Shown here in pieces: positions 56,225 to 64,000 of a DNA stretch of 64,000 nt. The stretch comes from an uncultured Oscillospiraceae bacterium. GTDB taxonomy: Bacteria > Bacillota > Clostridia > Oscillospirales > Oscillospiraceae. Within the stretch, counting starts at the first letter, position 1; every line of letters starts with the position of its first letter. The DNA is taken from contig CAKTRJ010000006.1 in assembly GCA_934597345.1 (NCBI GenBank), positions 1 to 64,000 on the forward strand, in the 5' to 3' direction. The notes under the pieces are model-generated. The model was not told the origin of the DNA, ran no database searches, and saw nothing but the letters and a program-made list of their open reading frames with translations. The position numbers and the translations under genes are program-made.

Positions 56225-56515
56225 CTACTCCACAAATTCGATATTTTCAATGATCCCGTCGATCCGCAGCTCCTGGTCGGTCATGGCCTGCAATTGCAGG
56301 TTCCGCCCCAGAATACGCACCACCACCGAGCCGCCGTTGATGTCCACCCGCTCCGTGGAATAGCCCAGCACGCCCCGGTGGCGATCCATATAGAAGCAGC
56401 GGTTGCCGGACAGCTCCATCCGGGGAATGTCCGGGGCCAGCACCGGCGGCAGATCCAGCCGGTCGGCGGCCTCCAGACCCTTTTCCATCAGCCGTCTGCG
56501 TATTTTTTCGCCCAT
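56225..56515 (-). CDS. yqfC: Sporulation protein YqfC (YabP family)
   Basis: 96 residues from ATG 56515 with GGAGGGGAGG upstream. YabP/YqfC pattern: PRMELSGNRCFYMDRHRGVL, DINGGSVVVRILGRNLQLQA, and ELRIDGIIENIEF at the end. Head of the yqfC-yqfD sporulation pair. Divergent from ylbJ: the two start regions share about 100 bp. Confidence 0.93.
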   Translation of the reverse strand: MGEKIRRRLMEKGLEAADRLDLPPVLAPDIPRMELSGNRCFYMDRHRGVLGYSTERVDINGGSVVVRILGRNLQLQAMTDQELRIDGIIENIEFVE

Positions 56516-56616
56516 TGTCCTCCCCTCCCGTGGAAGGTTATGCGCCGTGCCGGAGAAACTTGCCTGTCCGGCATGCGCCGCGCCGGACGCGCATAGGCTT
56601 TTCCGAGGTGAGGCAT

Positions 56617-57579
56617 ATGCGGGAATGGGGAAGAAAGGCGGCACTGGCCGCCGCGCTGCTGGTGTGCATGGCGGTGCTGCTGTGGCAGAACGAAACGGCC
56701 TCCGCCGCCGTGCGGCAGGGCCTTGCGCTGTGCGCCCGGTCAGTGATCCCGTCATTGTTCCCATTTTTCGTGGTGGTGTCCTTTGCCGTTGGCTGCGGCT
56801 TTTTCACGGTGCTGCGGCGGCTGGGGCTTCCCGTGGGGGCGGCGGTATTTCTAATGGGTATCGTGGGCGGCTATCCCGTGGGCGCCCGGACAGTGGGCGA
56901 GCTGTACCGCGGCGGCGGTCTTGCCAGAGAGCGGGCGGAAACGCTGTTGACCTTCTGCAACAACGCCGGGCCGTCCTTTATTTTTGCCATCGCCGGGGTG
57001 GGGGTGTTCGGCAGTCAGAAGACCGGTCTTGCCCTGTATGTCATCCATATTCTCTCGGCGCTGGCGGCGGGCGGATTGCTGGGCGGACTGCGCTCTGTCC
57101 GAAGCGCATCAAAACCCAACCGTTTTGACATGAAACACGGCAGTAATGACATGAAAACGGCCCGCTGTGACATGAAATCGGCCGGTAATTGCACGAAAAC
57201 CGTCGGTAACGGCGCGAAATTGCCCGCTCTTTTCGTCTCCTGCGTGGGCAGCGCGGCGGCGGCCATGGTGAACATCTGCGCCTTCGTCATCTTCTTTCTG
57301 GTGGTGATGGCGCTGGTGCGGCAGGCATGGCCCGCTGCGCCGCCGCTGGCGCTGGGTCTGCTGGAGCTGACTGGCGGCGTTACATCGCTGGAGGCGTCCC
57401 CCGCCGGCTTCTGCATGGCGGCGGCGCTGCTGGGCTGGGGCGGCGTGTCCGTCCACTGCCAGACGGCGGCGGTGCTGGAGGACACGGGGATTTCCCTGCG
57501 GCGGTATCTGCTGGCAAAGGCGCTTCAGGCGGTGGTTTCCGCCCTTTTCGCGCTGGGGGTGTGCCGCTTTTTCTTCTAA
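56617..57579 (+). CDS. ylbJ: YlbJ-like sporulation integral membrane protein
   Basis: 320 residues from ATG 56617 (GAGGTGAGG upstream). Multiple membrane segments with the nucleoside-recognition/YlbJ signatures LMGIVGGYPVGARTVGELY and FCNNAGPSFIFA. A hydrophilic loop at about 170-205 contains tandem 7-residue units (DMKHGSN, DMKTARC, DMKSAGN, CTKTVGN) encoded by 21-bp repeats. Likely needed for spore envelope formation. Divergent from yqfC, which fits joint sporulation control. Confidence 0.85.
   Translation: MREWGRKAALAAALLVCMAVLLWQNETASAAVRQGLALCARSVIPSLFPFFVVVSFAVGCGFFTVLRRLGLPVGAAVFLMGIVGGYPVGARTVGELYRGGGLARERAETLLTFCNNAGPSFIFAIAGVGVFGSQKTGLALYVIHILSALAAGGLLGGLRSVRSASKPNRFDMKHGSNDMKTARCDMKSAGNCTKTVGNGAKLPALFVSCVGSAAAAMVNICAFVIFFLVVMALVRQAWPAAPPLALGLLELTGGVTSLEASPAGFCMAAALLGWGGVSVHCQTAAVLEDTGISLRRYLLAKALQAVVSALFALGVCRFFF
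57127..57216 (+). repeat. In-frame 21-bp tandem repeat within ylbJ
   Basis: About four degenerate 21-bp units starting GACATGAAA / TGCACGAAA. They insert a charged loop between membrane segments of the YlbJ-like protein and keep frame. Confidence 0.65.
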
Positions 57580-57604
57580 CGGTGGTTTTTAGCGGAAAAA
57601 AGAC

Positions 57605-57633
57605 GTGCAAAACGGCGGGCAAGGCGCTATAAT
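57605..57633 (+). promoter_or_regulatory. Promoter of proBA
   Basis: GTGCAA (57605-57610), 17-bp spacer, TATAAT (57628-57633); GAAGGAGGG lies before the ATG at 57670. Confidence 0.7.
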
Positions 57634-57669
57634 AGGGAGCAAATATCAACATCCCGAAGGAGGGATATT

Positions 57670-58455
57670 ATGCGCATTACCGTAAAAGTCGGCACGTCCA
57701 CCCTGGCCCACGCCACGGGACGGCTGAATATCCAGCGGATGGAAAAGCTGTGCAAGGTGCTCAGCGACCTGAAAAACGCGGGGCACGAGATCATTCTGGT
57801 GTCCTCCGGGGCCATCGGTATGGGCGTGGGCAAGCTGAACCTGCCGGGGCGGCCCAAGGATATGCCCACCAAGCAGGCCGCCGCCGCCGTGGGCCAGTGC
57901 GAGCTGATGTATACCTACGACAAGCAGTTCAACGAGTACAGCCACACGGTGGCACAGGTGCTGCTGACCGGCGAGGACGTGAAGAACGAGCACCGCAGCC
58001 GCAACATGCGCAACACCATTTTCCGGCTGCTGGAGCTGGGCGCGCTGCCCATCATCAACGAGAACGACGCCGTGGCCACCGACGAGATCGGCGTGGAGAA
58101 CACCATCGGCGAGAACGACACCCTGTCCGCCATTGTGGCGGCGGCAGTGGGGGCCGACCTGCTGATCCTGCTGAGCGATATCGACGGCCTGTACGACAGC
58201 GATCCCCATAAGAATCCGGAAGCGAAGCTCATCAGCACCGTAAGCGCCATCGACGACAGTATTCTGGCGCTGGGCGGCGGCAGCGGCAGTGCCCTCGGCA
58301 CCGGCGGCATGGCCACCAAGCTCCACGCCGCCCAGGTGGCCACGGCGGCAGGCTGCGAAATGGTCATCGCCAACGGCCAGCGGCCGGAACTTCTCTATGA
58401 CATCGCGGCGGGCAAGCCCGTGGGCACCCGCTTTCTGGCAAAGGAGGGCAAGTGA
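57670..58455 (+). CDS. proB: Glutamate 5-kinase (short form)
   Basis: 261 residues: amino-acid kinase domain only, without the C-terminal PUA domain of longer ProB proteins. VKVGTSTLAHATGR, LVSSGAIGMGVGKLNL, INENDAVATDEI, and GTGGMATKLHAAQVATAAG are present. First step of proline synthesis, making gamma-glutamyl phosphate. Immediately followed by proA (stop TGA then ATG). Confidence 0.95.
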   Translation: MRITVKVGTSTLAHATGRLNIQRMEKLCKVLSDLKNAGHEIILVSSGAIGMGVGKLNLPGRPKDMPTKQAAAAVGQCELMYTYDKQFNEYSHTVAQVLLTGEDVKNEHRSRNMRNTIFRLLELGALPIINENDAVATDEIGVENTIGENDTLSAIVAAAVGADLLILLSDIDGLYDSDPHKNPEAKLISTVSAIDDSILALGGGSGSALGTGGMATKLHAAQVATAAGCEMVIANGQRPELLYDIAAGKPVGTRFLAKEGK

Positions 58456-59712
58456 ATGACCACCATTGACATTCTGAAAAAAACCAAGGCGGCGTGGAAA
58501 ACCATCTGCAACGCCTCCAACGAGACGAAAAACGCCCTGCTGCTGGCCATGGCCGACAGTCTGGAGCGGGACTGCGCCGCCATTCTGGAGGCCAACCGGG
58601 CGGACATGGACGCGGCACGGGGCCGCATCTCCGACGTGATGCTGGACAGGCTGTATCTGGATGAAAAGCGCGTGGCCGGAATGGCCGCCGGCATCCGGGA
58701 CACCACGGCCCTGCCCGACCATACGGGTCGTATTCTCTCCGAGGTACACCGGCCCAACGGCATGACCATCTATAAAAAGCAGGTGCCGCTGGGGCTGGTG
58801 TCCATCATCTATGAGAGCCGCCCCAACGTCACCTCCGACGCGGCGGCGCTGGCCATCAAGAGCGGCAATGTGTGTATGCTGCGCTGCGGCAGGGAGGCCT
58901 ACCGCTCCGCCCACGCCATCGTGAAGGCGCTGAAGGCGGGCATCACGGCGGCGGGCGGCGATCCGGACATTCTCAACATCACCGAGGACATCAGCCATCA
59001 GAGCGCCGCCGACATCATGACCGCCAAGGGACTGGTGGATCTGCTGATCCCCCGCGGCGGCGCGGGCCTGATCCGCACCTGCGTGGCAAACGCCACCGTC
59101 CCCTGTATCGAGACCGGCACCGGCATCTGCCATGTGTATGTGGACGACAGCGCCGACATCCAGATGGCGGCGAACATCGTGGTGAACGCCAAGACCAGCC
59201 GTCCCTCCGTGTGCAACGCTGAGGAGGTGCTGCTGGTACACAGCGCCGTGGCGGAGAAGTTCCTGCCCATGCTGAAAAAGGCGCTGGTGGACGACCGCGC
59301 CGCGGCGGGACTGGTACCCGTAGAGCTGCGGCTGGACCAGCGGGCGGCCACCATCATCCCCGGCACCCCCGCCGGAGAGCGGGACTTTGACACGGAGTTT
59401 CTGGACTACATTCTGGCGGTGAAGATCGTGGACAGCGTGGACGAGGCCATCGCCCACATTCTGGCCCACTCCACCGGCCACAGCGAGTGCATCGTCACGG
59501 AGACGGCGGAGCATGCCCAGCGGTTCGTTGACGAGACCGACAGCGCGGCGGTGTATGTGAACGTGTCTACCCGGTTCACCGACGGCGGCGAGTTCGGCCT
59601 TGGCTGCGAGATGGGCATCTCCACCCAGAAGCTTCACGCCCGGGGCCCCATGGGCCTGGATGAACTGAGCACCTATAAGTACATCATCAAAGGAAACGGA
59701 CAGATCCGATAA
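58456..59712 (+). CDS. proA: Glutamate-5-semialdehyde dehydrogenase
   Basis: 418 residues, full length. Aldehyde-dehydrogenase-superfamily enzyme; catalytic Cys in [19 protein letters not shown], and [20 protein letters not shown] and [20 protein letters not shown] (ProA signature). Reduces gamma-glutamyl phosphate for proline synthesis. Begins the base after the proB stop. Confidence 0.96.
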   Translation: MTTIDILKKTKAAWKTICNASNETKNALLLAMADSLERDCAAILEANRADMDAARGRISDVMLDRLYLDEKRVAGMAAGIRDTTALPDHTGRILSEVHRPNGMTIYKKQVPLGLVSIIYESRPNVTSDAAALAIKSGNVCMLRCGREAYRSAHAIVKALKAGITAAGGDPDILNITEDISHQSAADIMTAKGLVDLLIPRGGAGLIRTCVANATVPCIETGTGICHVYVDDSADIQMAANIVVNAKTSRPSVCNAEEVLLVHSAVAEKFLPMLKKALVDDRAAAGLVPVELRLDQRAATIIPGTPAGERDFDTEFLDYILAVKIVDSVDEAIAHILAHSTGHSECIVTETAEHAQRFVDETDSAAVYVNVSTRFTDGGEFGLGCEMGISTQKLHARGPMGLDELSTYKYIIKGNGQIR

Positions 59713-59758
59713 AAAAGCGGCACGCCGGTGCATTTACGCACCGGCGTGCCGTTTTTTT
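59711..59758. terminator. Bidirectional terminator after proBA
   Basis: CGGCACGCCGGTGC-ATTTAC-GCACCGGCGTGCCG with A6 before and T7 after. It overlaps the last two bases of the convergent gene at 59757. Confidence 0.9.
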
Positions 59759-60695
59759 ATTTCAGTGTGCGGCTGTTTTGCAGCACCATGGTGCTGTACA
59801 GAAACAGCACATCTTCGCTGCCGTCCAATGTCAGGAACCGGCCCAGCAGCTGGCTGGACAGATACCGGATATCCACCGCGTAGATGGTGCGGTAGCTCTC
59901 CACCAGCAGCGGGATCAGACTGCTGCCGAAGGAGTCCCGGAACACCACCAGCGTTTTATCGGTGGCCGACAGCGGGCTGTCGATCCGCAGCAGGGAGCGG
60001 CTGCCCTGTAAATAGAGATCGTAGGGCGTGTCCGTCTCCACGGCGGACAGATCGTACAGCGTCTCCTGCTGTTCCGTCTCATAGTCGTACACGGTGCAGG
60101 CGTCCAGCACATCACCGGTCAGATACCGCAGGGTATCCGCCGCCAGCGGCTCTCCCGCCTTCTCCGCGTAAGCGCCATAGAAGGGCTCGTCCACGGTATT
60201 CTCCTGAAAATCACCCGTCAACGGCATGCCCATGGCCTGCGCCAGCGTCTGCGCCGTGGAGATCAGGCACTCCTGCCGCCAATGGGGGTCGGTGCGGTAG
60301 TAATCCGTCAGGGAAAGCCCCGGCGCGATGTCCGCATACTGCACGAAGTCCAGCTGCGCCAGCAGTGCCTCCGCCGTCTCCTGCGCGGAGGCGGGGGTGT
60401 AGCCCTCCGGCGGCTCCGTAAAGCTGCCCTTGTCGGGGATCACCGACAGGTAGATGTGTCCGTCATTGCCGGTCAGATAGTCGTCATACAGCTGTTGGAG
60501 CTTCCGGGCGGCATAGTCCAGCGACTTCTGGTCAAATCCCGCCTCGGTGGACACGGAATAGCCCTCATACACATACACCTCAGGAAGCGCCGCCTGCGGC
60601 GGCGCTTCCCTTGCGGGTATCCATTTTGCCGCGCCCAGCACAAGGGCGCAGCTCAGCAGCACAAAGGCCGCCCGTTTTACGATGGTGCTTCTCAC
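59757..60695 (-). CDS. DHHW-family exported protein (SGNH-like)
   Basis: 312 residues. An N-terminal signal anchor (about 8-26), then DHHW landmarks: a DPHW variant in DYYRTDPHWRQECLISTAQ and FRDSFGSSLIPLLVESY (SGNH-like Ser block) followed by DIRYLSSQL. DHHW proteins are relatives of alginate/peptidoglycan O-acetyl transfer components and often sit beside an MBOAT gene; none is here. Starts with GTG overlapping the lipoprotein stop (GTGA), with a weak ribosome site. Function uncertain. Confidence 0.8.
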   Translation of the reverse strand: MRSTIVKRAAFVLLSCALVLGAAKWIPAREAPPQAALPEVYVYEGYSVSTEAGFDQKSLDYAARKLQQLYDDYLTGNDGHIYLSVIPDKGSFTEPPEGYTPASAQETAEALLAQLDFVQYADIAPGLSLTDYYRTDPHWRQECLISTAQTLAQAMGMPLTGDFQENTVDEPFYGAYAEKAGEPLAADTLRYLTGDVLDACTVYDYETEQQETLYDLSAVETDTPYDLYLQGSRSLLRIDSPLSATDKTLVVFRDSFGSSLIPLLVESYRTIYAVDIRYLSSQLLGRFLTLDGSEDVLFLYSTMVLQNSRTLK

Positions 60696-61249
60696 GCCTG
60701 AACGGCTTCGTCATACACCAGCTCCATGCCGAAGATACCGCTGAGACGGCCGGCAAAGGCGTCCACCAGATCCTCGGCGCCGAAGGCCACAGCCACATAC
60801 TCACCGCGGACGGCCACCACCACCTTGTCGGGGAAGCCGCACATCCAGCGGTTGGCCTGAACGGCATCCCGCAGCGCCGTGGCCAGCACCTGGGCGTCAC
60901 CGGACGCATGATAGGCCGCGGCGGTGAAGGTGTTGGCGTTCAGCATGTGAACGAGAGACGCGGCCTCGTCCACCTCCGCCGCCTCCGGCAGCACCAGCTG
61001 GTACTCCGCCAGAGACCGGTCGGTCAGGTCGAAGGCGCCGGGAGCGCCGTCCACCATCTGCTCCGCGTCGGGGCCGCCGCCCACCACGGCGAACTTCTCG
61101 TCCTCGCCATAGTCGTTCCACACGGTCTCCAGCAGGTTCAGCGCGCTGGTGATCTCAGCAGGCTGGTCATTCTTGGTGTCGTTACCGCCGCAGGCCACAA
61201 GGGACAGGGCCATCACAGCGGCCAGCAGCAGGGCAAAAAGCTTTTTCAT
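60692..61249 (-). CDS. Small lipoprotein of unknown function
   Basis: 185 residues from ATG 61249 (AAGGAGG 9 bp upstream). Lipoprotein signal KKLFALLLAAVMALSLVACG with the lipobox ending LVAC; mature part begins GGNDTKNDQPAE. The rest is an alpha/beta domain of about 150 residues (TSALNLLETVWNDYGEDEKF, LVLPEAAEVDEAASLVHMLN). Family not recognised; similar proteins occur next to DHHW genes. Coupled to the DHHW gene by a 4-bp overlap, so they probably act together outside the cell. Confidence 0.72.
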   Translation of the reverse strand: MKKLFALLLAAVMALSLVACGGNDTKNDQPAEITSALNLLETVWNDYGEDEKFAVVGGGPDAEQMVDGAPGAFDLTDRSLAEYQLVLPEAAEVDEAASLVHMLNANTFTAAAYHASGDAQVLATALRDAVQANRWMCGFPDKVVVAVRGEYVAVAFGAEDLVDAFAGRLSGIFGMELVYDEAVQA

Positions 61250-61329
61250 CAAAATATCCTCCTTGATTTCCGCAATTCATGCGGGTCTGTTTTGTTAGAC
61301 GCAGTTTTTCGTCGTTTTGTTCCCGGAAA

Positions 61330-61719
61330 TTATAACCAAGATTGGTCGAAGCCATACGGAAGTAATTCCTTCAGGGCGAATTTCTTCGCGTCGCCCGCCT
61401 TGTTGATGCAGAGCACCTCCATATTGGGGGCAAACTCCATCATCACCTGGCGGCAGGTGCCGCAGGGCACGCAGTAATCGTCGCTGCGTCCGGCGATGGC
61501 AATGCGGACGAAATCACGGTGTCCCTCGCTGACGGCCTTGAAGATGGCGGTGCGCTCGGCACAGATGGTGGCGCCGTAGGCGGCGTTTTCGATGTTGCAG
61601 CCGGTATAGACCGTGCCGTCGCTGCACTCCAGCGCCGCGCCCACGGGAAAGTGGGAATAGGGGATATACGCCATATCCAGCATGTCAATGGCCTTTTGGC
61701 AAAGCTCTTTCTCTGTCAT
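61330..61719 (-). CDS. cdd: Cytidine deaminase
   Basis: 129 residues, homotetrameric type. Zinc site in CNIENAAYGATICAERTAIF (C-A-E) and PCGTCRQVMMEF. Deaminates (deoxy)cytidine in pyrimidine salvage. In Bacillus cdd lies beside era; here it has moved and instead follows the ABC exporter by 14 bp, with AAAGGAGAG in that gap. Confidence 0.96.
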   Translation of the reverse strand: MTEKELCQKAIDMLDMAYIPYSHFPVGAALECSDGTVYTGCNIENAAYGATICAERTAIFKAVSEGHRDFVRIAIAGRSDDYCVPCGTCRQVMMEFAPNMEVLCINKAGDAKKFALKELLPYGFDQSWL

Positions 61720-61733
61720 GATCGTCTCTCCTT

Positions 61734-63626
61734 TTAACTCAATTTTGCCTGACCGGTATACAGCTGATAGTACCGGCCCTTCTCCTCCAGCAGCTGGGCG
61801 TGGTCGCCCCGCTCGATGATCTGTCCGTTCTCCAGCACCAGAATGGCCTGTGCATTGCGGACGGTGGACAGCCGGTGGGCGATAACGAACACCGTCCGGC
61901 CCTCCATCAGGGAATCCATGCCCCGCTCGATCAGCGTCTCGGTGCGGGTGTCGATGGAGCTGGTGGCCTCATCCAGGATCAGTACCGGGGGATCGGACAC
62001 AGCGGCCCGGGCGATGGCCAGCAGCTGCCGCTCGCCCTGACTGAGGCCCGCGCCGTCACCGGTGATGACGGTGTCGTAGCCCTGGGGCAGATGGCGGATG
62101 AAGGTGTCGGCGTTGGCCAGTCTGGCGGCGGCGCGGATCTCCTCGTCGGTGGCGTCCAGCTTGCCGTAGCGGATGTTGTCAGCGATGGTGCCGGTAAACA
62201 GGTGGGTATCCTGCAGCACCATGCCCAGCGACCGGCGGAGGGAATCCTTGGCGATGTCCTTCACGTCGATGCCGTCGTAGGTGATGGTGCCCTCCTGAAT
62301 GTCGTAAAAGCGGTTGATGAGGTTGGTGATGGTGGTCTTGCCCGCGCCGGTGGAGCCCACGAAGGCGATCTTCTGGCCCGGCTTGGCGAACAGGGACACA
62401 TCGTGCAGCACCGTCTTTTCCCCGTCATAGGAGAAGGTCACATGGTCGAACCGCACGTCGCCCTTCAGCTCCACCAGCGTGCCGTCGGGCTTCTTCCACG
62501 CCCAGCGGCCGGTGCGCTCCGTGGTCTCGGTCAGCGTGTCGCCGTCCTTTTCCACACGGACGATGACGGTCTTGCCCTCGTCGGTCTCCGGCTGGGCGTC
62601 CATGACGGCGAAGATGCGCTCCGCGCCTGCCGCGGCGGCCAGCAGCGTGTTTACCTGCTGGCTGATCTGGCCGATGGGCTGGCTCACCTGCTTGACATAC
62701 AGCAGATACGCGCCCAGGGAGCCTACGTCGAACATGCCGCCGATGGCCAGCAGGCCGCCCACGCAGCAGGTGACGGCGTAGTTGATCTTGCTGAGGTTGC
62801 CCATGGCGGGCATCATCATACCGGCGTAGGCCTGTGCCGCCGTGGCGGCCTGCCGGTACTCGTCGTTGAGGGTGGTGAAGCGGCCGATGGCCTGCTTCTC
62901 GTGGTTAAAGACCTTGATGACCTTCTGGCCCTCGATCATCTCCTCGATATAGCCGTTCACCGCGCCCAGCGCCGCCTGCTGCCGCTGGAAGTTCACGCGG
63001 CTGCGGCCGCCGATGACCTTCACCACCACACCCATCAGCGCCAGGAAGCCGAAGGTGATCAGCGTCAGCCACGGGTTCAGGATGATCATCATCAGCACCG
63101 TACCCAGGAACGTCAGCACATTGGAGATGATGCTGGCGAAGCTGCTGTTCAGCATCTCCGACACGGTGTCGATATCGTTGGTAAAGCGGCTCATCAGGTC
63201 GCCGGACTGGTGCCGGTCATAGTAGCTGACGGGCAGCTGCTGCAAGCGGTCGAACAGGTCCTGCCGGATGGCAGCCACCGTCCGCTGGGCCACATGCACC
63301 ATGATGCGGGCATAGGCGAAGGAGCACACTGCGCTGAGGGCGAACAGGCCGCCCATCAGCACCAGCATTTTCAGCAGACCGGAGAAATCGCCGGGCAGGA
63401 TATAGTCGTTCAGCAGCGGCTTGAGCATATAGCTGGTGGCCACGCTGCCCACAGTGCTGAGGATCAGGCACACCGCCACCAGCACCAGCGCCGCCTTATA
63501 GCGGCCCACATACCGCATCAGCTTTTTGAGGGTGCCTTTCATGTCCTTGGGCCGCTGGAAGCCGTGACCGTTGGGGCCGTGACCGTGGCCGCCGCCACGG
63601 GGCGCTCTCGTCTTGTTGTCAGCCAT
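61734..63626 (-). CDS. ABC exporter half-transporter, second subunit
   Basis: 630 residues from ATG 63626; an in-frame upstream codon is TTG. His/Gly-rich N-terminus (GGGHGHGPNGHGFQ), six transmembrane helices (about 40-330), then the ATPase: Walker A GSTGAGKTTITNLINRF, ABC signature LSQGERQLLAIARA, Walker B ILDEATSSIDTRTE with the catalytic Glu. Overlaps the upstream half-transporter by 8 bp. The pair matches heterodimeric multidrug-type exporters (BmrCD/TM287-288 class). Substrate unknown. Confidence 0.94.
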   Translation of the reverse strand: MADNKTRAPRGGGHGHGPNGHGFQRPKDMKGTLKKLMRYVGRYKAALVLVAVCLILSTVGSVATSYMLKPLLNDYILPGDFSGLLKMLVLMGGLFALSAVCSFAYARIMVHVAQRTVAAIRQDLFDRLQQLPVSYYDRHQSGDLMSRFTNDIDTVSEMLNSSFASIISNVLTFLGTVLMMIILNPWLTLITFGFLALMGVVVKVIGGRSRVNFQRQQAALGAVNGYIEEMIEGQKVIKVFNHEKQAIGRFTTLNDEYRQAATAAQAYAGMMMPAMGNLSKINYAVTCCVGGLLAIGGMFDVGSLGAYLLYVKQVSQPIGQISQQVNTLLAAAAGAERIFAVMDAQPETDEGKTVIVRVEKDGDTLTETTERTGRWAWKKPDGTLVELKGDVRFDHVTFSYDGEKTVLHDVSLFAKPGQKIAFVGSTGAGKTTITNLINRFYDIQEGTITYDGIDVKDIAKDSLRRSLGMVLQDTHLFTGTIADNIRYGKLDATDEEIRAAARLANADTFIRHLPQGYDTVITGDGAGLSQGERQLLAIARAAVSDPPVLILDEATSSIDTRTETLIERGMDSLMEGRTVFVIAHRLSTVRNAQAILVLENGQIIERGDHAQLLEEKGRYYQLYTGQAKLS

Positions 63627-64000
63627 CAATGCTCACTCCTTCCTGCTGGGATTCATAGACCTCGCGGTAGATGTCGCAGCTGTCCATCAGCTGCCCGTGG
63701 GTGCCCTGACCCACGATATGCCCGTCGTCCAGCACAAGGATCATGTCCGCGTCCATCACGGAGGTGACACGCTGGGCGATGATCAGCTTGGTGGTGCCGG
63801 GCAGGGCGTCCTTCAGGGCGGCGCGGACCTTGGCGTCGGTGGCGGTATCCACGGCGGAGGTGCTGTCGTCCATGATCAGCACCCTGGGCCGCCGCAGGAT
63901 CGCCCGCGCGATGCACAGGCGCTGCTTCTGGCCGCCGGACACGTTGGTGCCGCCCTGCTCGATATGGGTGTCGTACCCGTCGGGCATTTTCTCGATAAAC
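63619..64000 (-). CDS. ABC exporter half-transporter, first subunit (C-terminal part; runs off window)
   Basis: The last 127 codons are inside the window: ABC signature VSGGQKQRLCIARA, Walker B VLIMDDSTSAVDTATD, and the switch region TKLIIAQRVTSVMDADMIL. The catalytic Glu after Walker B is Asp here (MDDSTSAVD), the degenerate site expected in one partner of a heterodimeric exporter. The neighbour at 61734 supplies the intact site. Confidence 0.9.
   Translation of the reverse strand, partial: FIEKMPDGYDTHIEQGGTNVSGGQKQRLCIARAILRRPRVLIMDDSTSAVDTATDAKVRAALKDALPGTTKLIIAQRVTSVMDADMILVLDDGHIVGQGTHGQLMDSCDIYREVYESQQEGVSIDG

Noticed and set aside
57127..57216. CRISPR-like short repeats
   Set aside because: The 21-bp units are contiguous with no unique spacers, keep the reading frame of ylbJ, and no cas gene is present.

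Overview
The window is a GC-rich (about 60%) chromosomal segment of a spore-forming, anaerobic, probably gut-dwelling Clostridia member, most likely of the Oscillospiraceae/Oscillospirales (inference). Pointers are butyrate kinase, a 2-oxoacid:ferredoxin oxidoreductase with its own ferredoxin subunit, an A-type flavodiiron protein, a T-box leader, a perfect CIRCE element, HPr with both His15 and Ser46, and the sporulation genes yqfC, yqfD and ylbJ. I recognise no rRNA, tRNA, transposase, integrase or CRISPR array.

Layout. 0.1-7 kb: a cell-surface beta-repeat protein, then a two-gene unit encoding a secreted dockerin protein and a membrane-anchored cohesin protein. 7-10 kb: a LysR regulator facing a 25-residue membrane peptide, an EamA-type exporter, and a low-GC cassette of two tiny divergent genes between identical hairpins. 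10-15.2 kb: a minus-strand operon of a DUF4340 lipoprotein, response regulator, histidine kinase, D-aminoacylase-type amidohydrolase and inositol-phosphatase-like protein. 15.6-18.2 kb: two small hypothetical genes (one frameshifted), a ROK glucokinase and a phosphopantetheinyl transferase. 18.3-24.6 kb: GNAT protein, truA, mnmA, a kinase-like ATPase lacking the phosphoacceptor His, gapA and a GntR regulator. 24.7-32 kb: hrcA-grpE-dnaK-dnaJ followed by a PHP phosphatase, rpiB and a membrane-anchored glycosidase-like protein. 32-38.8 kb: zinc-ribbon membrane protein, flavodiiron protein, butyrate kinase, T-box/metG, a monooxygenase-fold protein and tatD. 39-44.4 kb: a YheO-type regulator facing a P-loop protein and the vor-type oxidoreductase, then an OFA-family transporter. 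44.7-48 kb: XRE regulator, lepA, HPr. 48.2-56.5 kb: the conserved yqfC-yqfD-phoH-ybeY-era-yqzL-recO-mutS2 block on the minus strand. 56.6-64 kb: ylbJ, proBA, a DHHW protein, a lipoprotein, cdd and a heterodimeric ABC exporter that runs off the window.

The least explained content lies between genes. At least four families of palindromic intergenic repeats recur. One ~225-nt element (three copies) and one ~110-150-nt element (two copies) keep their hairpins although the stem sequences differ, with paired substitutions and conserved unpaired blocks, which suggests selection on structure. They often abut one another and have entered the junctions of an otherwise conserved operon. The other standout is the cohesin/dockerin pair, a minimal surface-docking system with no recognisable cellulosome around it.

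Small genes found outside the long reading frames include a 32-codon yqzL-like gene between era and recO, the 25-codon membrane peptide, and the 49- and 56-codon cassette genes.
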